Positions 57,688-64,000 of a stretch of 64,000 bases of DNA are shown one piece after another (position 1 is the first letter of the stretch; every line of letters begins with the position of its first letter). The stretch spans positions 74,501 to 138,500 of the forward strand of contig CACBYP010000004.1 of the NCBI GenBank assembly GCA_902543485.1. Direction: 5' to 3'. Position numbers and translations under genes: made by a program. The notes beneath the pieces are model-generated. The model was not told where the DNA came from. It was given only the letters and a program-made list of their open reading frames with translations, and did no database searches. This DNA comes from an uncultured Pelagibacteraceae bacterium. Its GTDB lineage: Bacteria > Pseudomonadota > Alphaproteobacteria > Pelagibacterales > Pelagibacteraceae.

Positions 57688-58395
57688 ATGCAACAATATC
57701 TTCAAAATAAAAAAGGTCTAGTCCAAGGTGTCTTTGATAAAGTTTATGATAAATACGACATCATGAATGATTTGATGTCACTTGGAGTTCATAGAATCTG
57801 GAAAAGAAATTTAATAAATTGGATGAACCCAGGTAAAAATAAAATTCTAGCAGATGTTGCATGTGGCACAGGTGATATAGCAAAACTTTTTATCGATAAT
57901 AGTTCAAATAAAAATATAGAATTATTTTGTATTGACCCCAATGAAGGAATGATGAAAAGGGGAAAAAATAGACTATCAAATTACAAAAATATCAAGTGGA
58001 TTAAGGGGTCGGCAGAGAAATTGCCTTTAAAATCTAATTCATGTGATTATTACACAATCAGTTTTGGTTTAAGAAATACAAAAAATATTAATAAATCCTT
58101 AAGTGAAGCGTACAGAGTTTTAAAGTCAGGAGGTAGATTTTTTTGTTTAGAATTTTCAAAAATTCAAAATTTAAACTTAGATTTAGTCTATAAAAGATAC
58201 TCTAAATTAATTCCAGAAATAGGAAAATTTGTGGTTGGTGAAAAAGAGCCTTATGAATATCTAATAAAAAGCATCCAAGAATTTGTTAATCAAGAGGAAT
58301 TAAAGGGTTTAATGGAGAATAATAATTTTATTAAATGTGAGTATAGAAACTTTTCTGGTGGAATAGTAGCTATTCATTCAGGTTGGAAAATATGA
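57688..58395 (+). CDS. ubiE: Ubiquinone/menaquinone C-methyltransferase
   Basis: A 235-residue SAM-dependent methyltransferase for the quinone ring C-methylation. VFDKVYDKYDIMNDLMSLGVHRIWKR (first part VFDKVYDKYDIMNDLMS) is the UbiE signature, and motif I is DVACGTGDIAKLF near 52-64. SFGLRNTKNINKSLSEAYRVL and LEFSKIQN follow. The stop overlaps the ubiB ATG by four bases (ATGA). Together with ubiB and the distant coq7 it serves ubiquinone synthesis. Confidence 0.96.
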   Translation: MQQYLQNKKGLVQGVFDKVYDKYDIMNDLMSLGVHRIWKRNLINWMNPGKNKILADVACGTGDIAKLFIDNSSNKNIELFCIDPNEGMMKRGKNRLSNYKNIKWIKGSAEKLPLKSNSCDYYTISFGLRNTKNINKSLSEAYRVLKSGGRFFCLEFSKIQNLNLDLVYKRYSKLIPEIGKFVVGEKEPYEYLIKSIQEFVNQEELKGLMENNNFIKCEYRNFSGGIVAIHSGWKI

Positions 58396-59960
58396 TTAAA
58401 AAATTATACATACTTTTTAGGCTTGGTAGGAAATTAGCAAAATCTGACGCTTTAAGTATATTCACAAAGTTTCACAATCCACCAATTGGAATAAAAATTT
58501 TATTCTATTTGTTGTCTTTATCATTTTCAAAAAAAGATAATTCTTTTGTAAATGAAACCGAAGGTGAAAGATTATCAAACTCCTTGCAATCTATGGGCAC
58601 AACATTCATTAAATTAGGTCAATTTCTGGCAACTAGACCAGATATAATTGGAGAAAAGTTATCAAAGCAACTAGAGAGTTTACAAGATCGTTTGCCTCCA
58701 TTTGAATTATCTAAAGCTAAAGAAATAATCAAAAAAGATCTAGGGGAAGATAATTTTAATTCAATTATAAATCTATCTGAACCAGTGGCAGCAGCATCTA
58801 TAGCTCAAGTTCATAAAGCGCAAATAAATGATAATGGCACAATTAAAGAAGTGGCTATAAAAATTTTACGACCAAATATAAAAAAAATATTCAACGAAGA
58901 AATTGATGCTTTGATGCTTTTTGCTTTTTTGACTGAGTCAATTATCAAAAAGACAAAAAGACTTAAGTTAGTTGAGGTTGTATATTTGCTAAAAGAAATA
59001 ACCAATTTAGAAATGGATTTAAGATTTGAAGCCGCTGCAGCTAATGAGTATTCTGAAAACACTAAGAATGACAGTGGATTTCAAGTTCCTAGAATTTATT
59101 GGAATTTTACAAGTGAAAATGTAATGACTTTAGACTGGGTTGAAGGTGTCTCTATAAGAGAAACAGAAGAGTTAGAAAAAAGAAATATAGATACCAAAAA
59201 AATCGCATCAGATATTATTCAACATTTTTTAAGACATGCTGTTAGAGATGGTTTTTTTCATGCAGATATGCATCAAGGTAACATTTTTATAAATAATAGT
59301 GGTCAAATAGTTCCTATCGATTTTGGTATAATGGGAAGGCTCGATGATTTGAGTAAAAAATTTCTTGCTGAGATTTTATATGGATTTATTAAACGAGATT
59401 ATAAAAAAGTGGCTGAAGTTCATTTGGCTGCAGGGTTAGTTCCAAAAGAAGTGCCTGTTGATGATCTCGCCCAAGCACTAAGATCAATAGGAGAGCCAAT
59501 ATTTGGTCAGTCAATTAAAGATATATCTGGCGGTAAACTACTCAAACAACTTTTTGATGTGACAGAAAAATTTAATATGCAGACTCAACCACAGTTACTA
59601 ATGCTACAGAAAACCATGGTAGTAGTTGAAGGTGTTGCAAGAAGATTAAATCCAGAGACAAACATTTGGGAAACGTCAAGACCTGTTCTTGAAAAATGGC
59701 TTAAAGAAACAAAAGATCCTATAACAACATTAAATGAAACTCTAAAAAATTCTGCAGAAGTTATAAAAAGATTACCAGAAATGCCGCAAATAATGGATAA
59801 AGCAAACCAAGCATTAACATTTCTTGCAAGTGGACAAATTCCACAAAATACTAATACGTATAATGATCTAAATACAAAAAAAAATGAAATGGTAGCTTTC
59901 AGAAATCAATCAATCATTGGTTTATTATTACTTGTAATTTTAGGATTAGTAGTATTTTAA
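58392..59960 (+). CDS. ubiB: UbiB/COQ8-family atypical kinase-like protein
   Basis: A 522-residue protein of the UbiB/ADCK family needed for ubiquinone synthesis. The KxGQ motif is in FIKLGQFLATRPDIIG, the alanine-rich nucleotide loop in PVAAASIAQVHKA, catalytic residues in FFHADMHQGNIF and metal-binding DFG in IDFGIMGRLDD. A C-terminal hydrophobic helix (SIIGLLLLVILGLVVF) anchors it in the membrane. I use the ATG overlapping the ubiE stop, giving MIKKLYILFRLG; an in-frame start three codons earlier is less likely. Confidence 0.96.
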   Translation: MIKKLYILFRLGRKLAKSDALSIFTKFHNPPIGIKILFYLLSLSFSKKDNSFVNETEGERLSNSLQSMGTTFIKLGQFLATRPDIIGEKLSKQLESLQDRLPPFELSKAKEIIKKDLGEDNFNSIINLSEPVAAASIAQVHKAQINDNGTIKEVAIKILRPNIKKIFNEEIDALMLFAFLTESIIKKTKRLKLVEVVYLLKEITNLEMDLRFEAAAANEYSENTKNDSGFQVPRIYWNFTSENVMTLDWVEGVSIRETEELEKRNIDTKKIASDIIQHFLRHAVRDGFFHADMHQGNIFINNSGQIVPIDFGIMGRLDDLSKKFLAEILYGFIKRDYKKVAEVHLAAGLVPKEVPVDDLAQALRSIGEPIFGQSIKDISGGKLLKQLFDVTEKFNMQTQPQLLMLQKTMVVVEGVARRLNPETNIWETSRPVLEKWLKETKDPITTLNETLKNSAEVIKRLPEMPQIMDKANQALTFLASGQIPQNTNTYNDLNTKKNEMVAFRNQSIIGLLLLVILGLVVF

Positions 59961-59968
59961 TCTCGACG

Positions 59969-61168
59969 ATGAATTATTTTGAGAATAAAAAAATACTGTT
60001 AATTATATGTGGTGGAATTTCTGCTTACAAAAGTCTTGAGTTAATAAGATTATTTAAGAAAAATGGTGCTCGTGTAAAAACTATATTAACAAAAAATGCA
60101 AAAGAGTTTGTAACTCCACTATCTGTTTCGTCTCTTTCTCAAGAAAAAGTTTATGACGATATATTTAGTGCAGAGAACGAAGCTGAGATGGACCATATAT
60201 CTTTATCAAGATGGGCTGATGCAGTATTAGTTGCACCAATTACAGCTAATACTATATCTAAAGTAGCCTCAGGAAATGCAGAAGATTTGGCGTCTACTGT
60301 TTTATTAGCCTCTAACAAACAAATATTTTTAGCACCAGCAATGAATGTAAGAATGTGGGAGCATCCTTCTACTAAAGAAAACATATTAAAATTAAAAAGC
60401 TTTGGATACAAAATTATTGGACCAGAGATAGGAGATATGGCATGTGGTGAATATGGAGAAGGAAAAATGACAGAACCAAATGAAATAGTCAATACGCTTA
60501 AAAATTATTTTTCTAATTTAGATAAAAATAAAAAATTAAAAGCTTTAGTTACTGCAGGACCAACTAATGAATATATTGATCCTGTAAGATTTATTACAAA
60601 TAAATCCAGTGGCAAACAAGGATATGAAATAGCCAAATGTCTTAGAGACAATGGATTTGATACGACACTTATTTCTGGAAAGACAAGCATTAAACCTTTG
60701 GACGGCGTTAATTTTGTAAGTGTTGAAACTGCTGAAGAGATGTTCAAAGAAAGTTTAAATAATCTACCAACAGATGTAGCTATTTTTTCTGCAGCTGTTT
60801 CTGATTTTAAAGTGAAAAATTATAAAAGTACAAAGATTAAAAAGAATGAAGAATTTAACTTAGAGCTAGAAAAAAATATCGATATTTTAAATCATATATC
60901 TAATCACAATTCATTAAGACCAAAAATAACAATTGGTTTTGCAGCAGAAACAAACAATCTCTCGACAAATGCAAAAGAGAAGTTGAATGAAAAAAATTGT
61001 GACTGGGTAATTGCAAATAATGTCTCAGATCAAACTATAGGATTTGGATCAGATTTTAATAAAATTTCTATATTTTACAAAGATAAACCTGAAGAAAATT
61101 TTGAAAAGATGAGCAAATCATTGGTCGCTGAGGAAATAGTCAAAAGAATAATTCAACAGATTAATTAA
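59969..61168 (+). CDS. coaBC: Bifunctional phosphopantothenoylcysteine decarboxylase/synthetase
   Basis: A 399-residue coenzyme A enzyme. The N-terminal flavin-dependent CoaC decarboxylase (about 1-185) has APAMNVRMWEHP and the catalytic-Cys segment GDMACGEYGEGKM. The C-terminal CoaB synthetase (about 190-399) starts at ALVTAGPTNEYIDPVRFITN and has SSGKQGYEIAKCL and the IGFAAET stretch. It adds cysteine to phosphopantothenate and decarboxylates the product. It lies eight bases after ubiB. Confidence 0.97.
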   Translation: MNYFENKKILLIICGGISAYKSLELIRLFKKNGARVKTILTKNAKEFVTPLSVSSLSQEKVYDDIFSAENEAEMDHISLSRWADAVLVAPITANTISKVASGNAEDLASTVLLASNKQIFLAPAMNVRMWEHPSTKENILKLKSFGYKIIGPEIGDMACGEYGEGKMTEPNEIVNTLKNYFSNLDKNKKLKALVTAGPTNEYIDPVRFITNKSSGKQGYEIAKCLRDNGFDTTLISGKTSIKPLDGVNFVSVETAEEMFKESLNNLPTDVAIFSAAVSDFKVKNYKSTKIKKNEEFNLELEKNIDILNHISNHNSLRPKITIGFAAETNNLSTNAKEKLNEKNCDWVIANNVSDQTIGFGSDFNKISIFYKDKPEENFEKMSKSLVAEEIVKRIIQQIN

Positions 61169-61172
61169 CTTA

Positions 61173-61610
61173 ATGGTTAAAGTCTTAATTAAAAAATTAG
61201 ACAAGAAAGTTAAACTGCCAGAATATAAAACAACAGGATCATCTGGACTAGATTTGACTGCATTCATTGAAAAGAAAATAGTAATTAAACCGGGCGAAAA
61301 CGCTTTAGTGCCAACAGGTATATTCATTGCAATACCTGAGGATACCGAAGTTCAGATCAGGCCGCGTTCAGGTTTAGCGGCTAAAAATAATATAAGTGTA
61401 TTAAATACTCCTGGAACAATTGATAGTGACTATAGAGGAGAAATAAAAGTAATTTTATTTAATCATGGAGATAAAGACTTTACAGTAAATAACGATGATA
61501 GAATTGCTCAAATGATACTAATGCCAATTCTAAAAGTAGATTTTGAAACTGTAGAAACTTTGCCTGAGACAATTAGAGGTTCGGGTGGATTTGGATCAAC
61601 GGGTAAGTGA
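61173..61610 (+). CDS. dut: dUTP diphosphatase
   Basis: A 145-residue trimeric dUTPase that keeps uracil out of DNA and supplies dUMP. The five family motifs are visible: GSSGLDLTA, IRPRSGLAAKN, NTPGTIDSDYRGE with the catalytic Asp, NDDRIAQMIL and the C-terminal RGSGGFGSTG P-loop-like tail. It follows coaBC by four bases, and its stop overlaps the GTG start of the next gene by four. Confidence 0.97.
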   Translation: MVKVLIKKLDKKVKLPEYKTTGSSGLDLTAFIEKKIVIKPGENALVPTGIFIAIPEDTEVQIRPRSGLAAKNNISVLNTPGTIDSDYRGEIKVILFNHGDKDFTVNNDDRIAQMILMPILKVDFETVETLPETIRGSGGFGSTGK

Positions 61611-62359
61611 AAAATTCATTATCTAAACGAAAGCTTGAGAGATACTCTAGACAAATAATACTTAAGGATATTGGTATATTAGGACAAAAGAAAATAATTA
61701 ATTCAAAAGTTTTAATTGTAGGAATTGGTGGATTAGGTAGTCCAGTTGCAGATTTGTTGGCTAGATGCGGTGTAGGGTATATAGGTGCTATTGATCACGA
61801 TAAAGTAGATATTTCAAATCTTCAAAGACAAATTTTGTATACTTCAAAAGATGTTGGAAAATTTAAGGTTGATATCTTTAAAAGAAGAATAAAATTAATT
61901 AACAGAGATGTAAAAGTCAAAATTTTAAAAGAAAAAGCATCAGAAAAAAATTTAAATAAAATTGTAAAAGATTTCGATATAATTGTAGATGGAACAGATA
62001 ATTTTAAAACTAAATTTTTAATAAATAAATTTTCATTAAAATATAAAAGAAAATTAATAGTTGGTGCTATTAGCAAATTTGATGGACATATTTTTTCATT
62101 CGATTTTAATAATAAATCAAGCCCATGCTTAAAATGTTTTTACCAGTCAGAACCTTCTGATGAAGTTTTAAATTGTGAAAGTGAAGGAATATTAGGAACT
62201 ACATCAAATATAATTGGGAGTATGCAAGCAAATGAAGTTTTAAAAAACATAATTTCTTCTGATAAAAGTCTTCACTCATCAATTCTGGTGGTTAATCTAA
62301 AAAAACTAGAATTTAGAAAAATAAAATTTACTAAAAAAAAGGGTTGCTTGTGCAATTAA
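61607..62359 (+). CDS. MoeB/ThiF-family adenylyltransferase
   Basis: A 250-residue E1-like enzyme that adenylates the C-terminus of a ubiquitin-like sulfur carrier (MoaD or ThiS). The ATP motif GIGGLGSPVADLL is near 39-51, DHDKVDISNLQRQILY (63-78) is the family hallmark, and VDGTDNFKTKFLIN contains the catalytic Asp. A zinc pair is CLKC (about 175-178) with the C-terminal GCLCN. There is no rhodanese domain. MoeB and ThiF are hard to separate, and no thi or moa gene is adjacent. The start is GTG overlapping the dut stop. Confidence 0.9.
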   Translation: MKNSLSKRKLERYSRQIILKDIGILGQKKIINSKVLIVGIGGLGSPVADLLARCGVGYIGAIDHDKVDISNLQRQILYTSKDVGKFKVDIFKRRIKLINRDVKVKILKEKASEKNLNKIVKDFDIIVDGTDNFKTKFLINKFSLKYKRKLIVGAISKFDGHIFSFDFNNKSSPCLKCFYQSEPSDEVLNCESEGILGTTSNIIGSMQANEVLKNIISSDKSLHSSILVVNLKKLEFRKIKFTKKKGCLCN

Positions 62360-62796
62360 TCTTCAAGATTTTAATCATAATATTTTTTACCTCGAATGCC
62401 ATTTCGGAGGATAATGAAAAATTTTTAATGCTTAAAAATGATAAGGTAAACGTAAGATATGGCCCAAGTTTTGATTATCCAATAAAGTATATTTACAAGA
62501 AAATAAACTTGCCGGTAAAAGTGATTGATAAAAAAGAAAATTTTAGAAGAATAATTGACAATAAAAAGAATGGTGGGTGGATACACATTTCTCAATTGAA
62601 GCAATCAAAATCCTTTATAACTGTATCAAATAAAATTCTATTCAAAAAACCAACTAAATTTTCTAAACCCTTGGCTAAAATAGAAACAGGAAGATTATTG
62701 ATAGTGAAAAAATGCGAGAGAAATTGGTGCTTAGTAGAAACTAAAAGTTTTAAAGGGTGGGTTGACGAAGAAAATCTTTGGGGAAAAATTAACTAA
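62350..62796 (+). CDS. Secreted bacterial SH3-domain protein
   Basis: A protein of about 148 residues with a signal peptide (hydrophobic IFKILIIIFF near the start, then SNAIS) and two SH3b-like halves: MLKNDKVNVRYGPSFDYPI with the typical N-V-R-x-G-P, and later WIHISQL, then KIETGRLLIVKKCERNWCLVE and GWVDEENLWG. Such proteins bind peptidoglycan or act as envelope sensors. The start is unclear: GTG 62350 is preferred and TTG 62344 adds two residues; both overlap the adenylyltransferase gene. Confidence 0.82.
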   Translation: MQLIFKILIIIFFTSNAISEDNEKFLMLKNDKVNVRYGPSFDYPIKYIYKKINLPVKVIDKKENFRRIIDNKKNGGWIHISQLKQSKSFITVSNKILFKKPTKFSKPLAKIETGRLLIVKKCERNWCLVETKSFKGWVDEENLWGKIN

Positions 62797-62822
62797 CCCT
62801 GTAAGTTATATATATTAACTAA

Positions 62823-63002
62823 TTATTTTTGTTGGACACAAACGTCTTTGATCACTGGAGCATTTGCACAATCAACACATTTAGTCTTTTGAACTATGCA
62901 TCCATCATCAAGGACTTCAACATCAACTATTTTATCACACTTGGAACAAGTTGAAGAAATTGTTAATCCACATTTTTTACAATTATAATTTTCTATTTGC
63001 AT
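62823..63002 (-). CDS. Cys-rich zinc-ribbon miniprotein (59 aa)
   Basis: A 59-residue protein with ten... eight visible cysteines. Pairs are C8-x2-C11, C19-x2-C22 and C42-x2-C45, with single C35 and C55. The first two pairs form a compact zinc-ribbon or rubredoxin-like knuckle, and the sequence starts MQIENYNCKKCGLTISSTC. There is no signal peptide. No strong Shine-Dalgarno is seen. Upstream are three related AT-rich dyads resembling Fur boxes, which would suit a metal-regulated metal-binding protein. I do not recognise a named family, and function is unknown. Convergent with the SH3 gene across 26 bases. Confidence 0.7.
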   Translation of the reverse strand: MQIENYNCKKCGLTISSTCSKCDKIVDVEVLDDGCIVQKTKCVDCANAPVIKDVCVQQK

Positions 63003-63046
63003 ATATTAAAAATTAAATATGAAAAAATTATTTTCAACAAATATCC

Positions 63047-63154
63047 TTGCGAATAATTATTATTTACGCATTTTTTTTGCGAATAATTATTATTACTACT
63101 AATTATCCTTATTAAATTTTTCTTAAATACTTATTGATAATGATTATTATTTAC
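63047..63154. repeat. Three tandem Fur-like imperfect repeats upstream of the Cys-rich gene
   Basis: Three related copies of about 21 bases at 63047-63068, 63077-63096 and 63134-63154. The first two share the 18 bases TTGCGAATAATTATTATT exactly; the third is TTGATAATGATTATTATT. Each has a palindromic core. The third matches 15 of 19 positions of the E. coli Fur consensus, the first about 12. They lie 45-150 bases upstream of the Cys-rich gene's ATG (minus strand), with the third copy running into the end of the DUF2061 gene. Confidence 0.6.
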
Positions 63155-63389
63155 TTTTTGATCTACTTGCCCACCACTTATCTAAAATGAAATACCATAT
63201 AGAATTGGCAATTGGTTCTACAATTGCATCAGTCAAAGCTATCATAAAAGATACATCAGCAACTATCATCAAAACAGTTATAGCAATTGCAAAATGACCA
63301 ACTGTATAAACAATTGTTCTTAAAATAGAGCCTCTGTTATTGGAATAAATCTGACCGGCAGCTTTAAAAATACCGTTGGTAACTTCCAT
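63147..63389 (-). CDS. DUF2061 membrane protein
   Basis: An 80-residue protein of the DUF2061 family, recognised by RTIVYTVGHFAIAITVLM (about 24-41) and ALTDAIVEPIANSIWYFILDKWW (second part PIANSIWYFILDKWW). Two transmembrane helices are predicted. The function of the family is unknown. Its start shares one base with the stop of the upstream hydroxylase-like gene, so the two are translated together. The stop lies inside the third Fur-like repeat. Confidence 0.85.
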   Translation of the reverse strand: MEVTNGIFKAAGQIYSNNRGSILRTIVYTVGHFAIAITVLMIVADVSFMIALTDAIVEPIANSIWYFILDKWWASRSKSK

Positions 63390-63985
63390 TATTCTTTAAA
63401 CGGGCTTTCAAGAACACAAGCAACTAAGTGAACTCTAGCCTGTTCTCCTCCATTAAAAAAGTTATGATACTTTGTATTGTTAGTAATCCATACATGTCCA
63501 TCTGCAGGCAAATGTTTTGCAACATTTTCAATGACCATTGAACAACCTGCATTAGTTACTATCGGAATATGTAATCTACACTCTGGATCTTTGTGCCAGC
63601 TTAGCGTTGATCTTGGCTCTTTTAATAAAAGCCTTACTCTTCCTAGTTTAAATTTTTTACTAAGAATTTCATAAACCTCTTTAAAATAAGTTTTCTCGAA
63701 CTCTGGTAGCAACTGAGTATATTTCGATTCATCAATATCAATATCTCTTGAGACTTCTTTTCCTGTCTCATCAGCAATAGTCCAATATCTACCTCTGATA
63801 TTGTTCCCTACTATAGAGTCTTTGTTATTTGGAATTTGATTTAGAGGAATTGCACCAAAGTGAGTAACACCTGGCGAATTAAATTTCTTTTTCTCTAAAA
63901 TTAGATTTAAGTCATTTCGCAATCTATTTATATCAAACTTAATTTCAGGGACTTTATAAAAGTCTTCGAACGATAGTGATGTCAT
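63389..63985 (-). CDS. Aspartyl/asparaginyl beta-hydroxylase-like Fe(II)/2-oxoglutarate protein
   Basis: A 198-residue protein of the Asp/Asn beta-hydroxylase (cupin) family. The iron site H-x-D appears in LSWHKDPECRLHIPIV, and the distal half has DGHVWITNNTKYHNFFNGG followed by ARVHLVA, giving the second His and the 2-oxoglutarate Arg. The substrate is unknown; it could be a protein side chain or a small metabolite. An AAGGAAAG ribosome-binding site lies eight bases before the ATG. It is coupled by a one-base overlap to the DUF2061 gene. Confidence 0.85.
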   Translation of the reverse strand: MTSLSFEDFYKVPEIKFDINRLRNDLNLILEKKKFNSPGVTHFGAIPLNQIPNNKDSIVGNNIRGRYWTIADETGKEVSRDIDIDESKYTQLLPEFEKTYFKEVYEILSKKFKLGRVRLLLKEPRSTLSWHKDPECRLHIPIVTNAGCSMVIENVAKHLPADGHVWITNNTKYHNFFNGGEQARVHLVACVLESPFKE

Positions 63986-64000
63986 TTTTCCGCTTTCCTT

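Overview
The window is a very AT-rich, extremely compact bacterial chromosome segment. The gene set and gene order point to a streamlined marine alphaproteobacterium of the SAR11 (Pelagibacterales) type. Evidence includes AT-rich codon use with Lys/Ile/Asn-rich proteins, tiny spacers, and alphaproteobacterial arrangements such as bolA/J-domain/cobS/cobT, argH-lptM-lysA, dnaN-dnaA-rpsT-mutM-ubiE-ubiB-coaBC-dut, a RegB-type redox kinase, an SUV3-like helicase, a HIG1 protein and CarD. I see no phage, IS, CRISPR, rRNA or restriction system. The lineage is an inference from gene content; no database search was possible.

Layout. 1-4.9 kb: end of shikimate kinase, aroB, bolA (opposite strand), a J-domain protein, cobS and cobT. 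4.9-8.2 kb: regB and gyrB (minus). 8.4-18.8 kb: tRNA-Ser, a methyltransferase-like gene, lepA, and the classical thrS-infC-rpmI-rplT-pheS-pheT block with a glycosyltransferase in front (minus). 18.9-25.7 kb: a hydrolase and glutamate synthase gltD-gltB. 25.7-32.9 kb: uppP, an EamA permease, a 2-oxoglutarate dioxygenase and pyruvate dehydrogenase aceE-aceF, in which E1 carries its own lipoyl domain. 32.9-40.2 kb: tRNA-Arg, a 27-residue membrane peptide coupled to a hotdog thioesterase, a TAXI-TRAP transporter, an aminotransferase and acetoacetyl-CoA synthetase. 40.4-44.4 kb: SUV3-like helicase, TerB-like protein, ferredoxin and a CarD protein with a long lysine-rich tail. 44.4-44.7 kb: a self-contained small gene for a 27-residue, extremely basic peptide. 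44.8-50.3 kb: acyl-CoA synthetase, tRNA-Leu, a YqaA/DedA-family protein, DsbB, COQ7, HNH protein, esterase, HIG1 and a TlpA-like thioredoxin. 50.3-62.8 kb: argH-lptM-lysA-plsC, dnaN-dnaA, rpsT, mutM, ubiE-ubiB-coaBC-dut-moeB and an SH3 protein. 62.8-64 kb: a Cys-rich zinc-ribbon miniprotein behind tandem Fur-like repeats, a DUF2061 protein and an Asp/Asn hydroxylase-like protein.

Most of the window is core metabolism, translation and replication. The least explained items are five short genes and their neighbourhoods. They are the basic peptide with its own promoter, 5' hairpin and terminator beside tail-bearing CarD; the Cys-rich miniprotein; the membrane peptide stop-start coupled to a thioesterase; the BolA/J-domain/CobS/CobT cluster; and the lipoyl-E1 fusion. 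Eight of ten convergent gene pairs overlap at their stop codons, so almost no conventional intergenic terminators exist. The two clear intrinsic terminators sit at a TRAP operon junction and behind the basic peptide gene.
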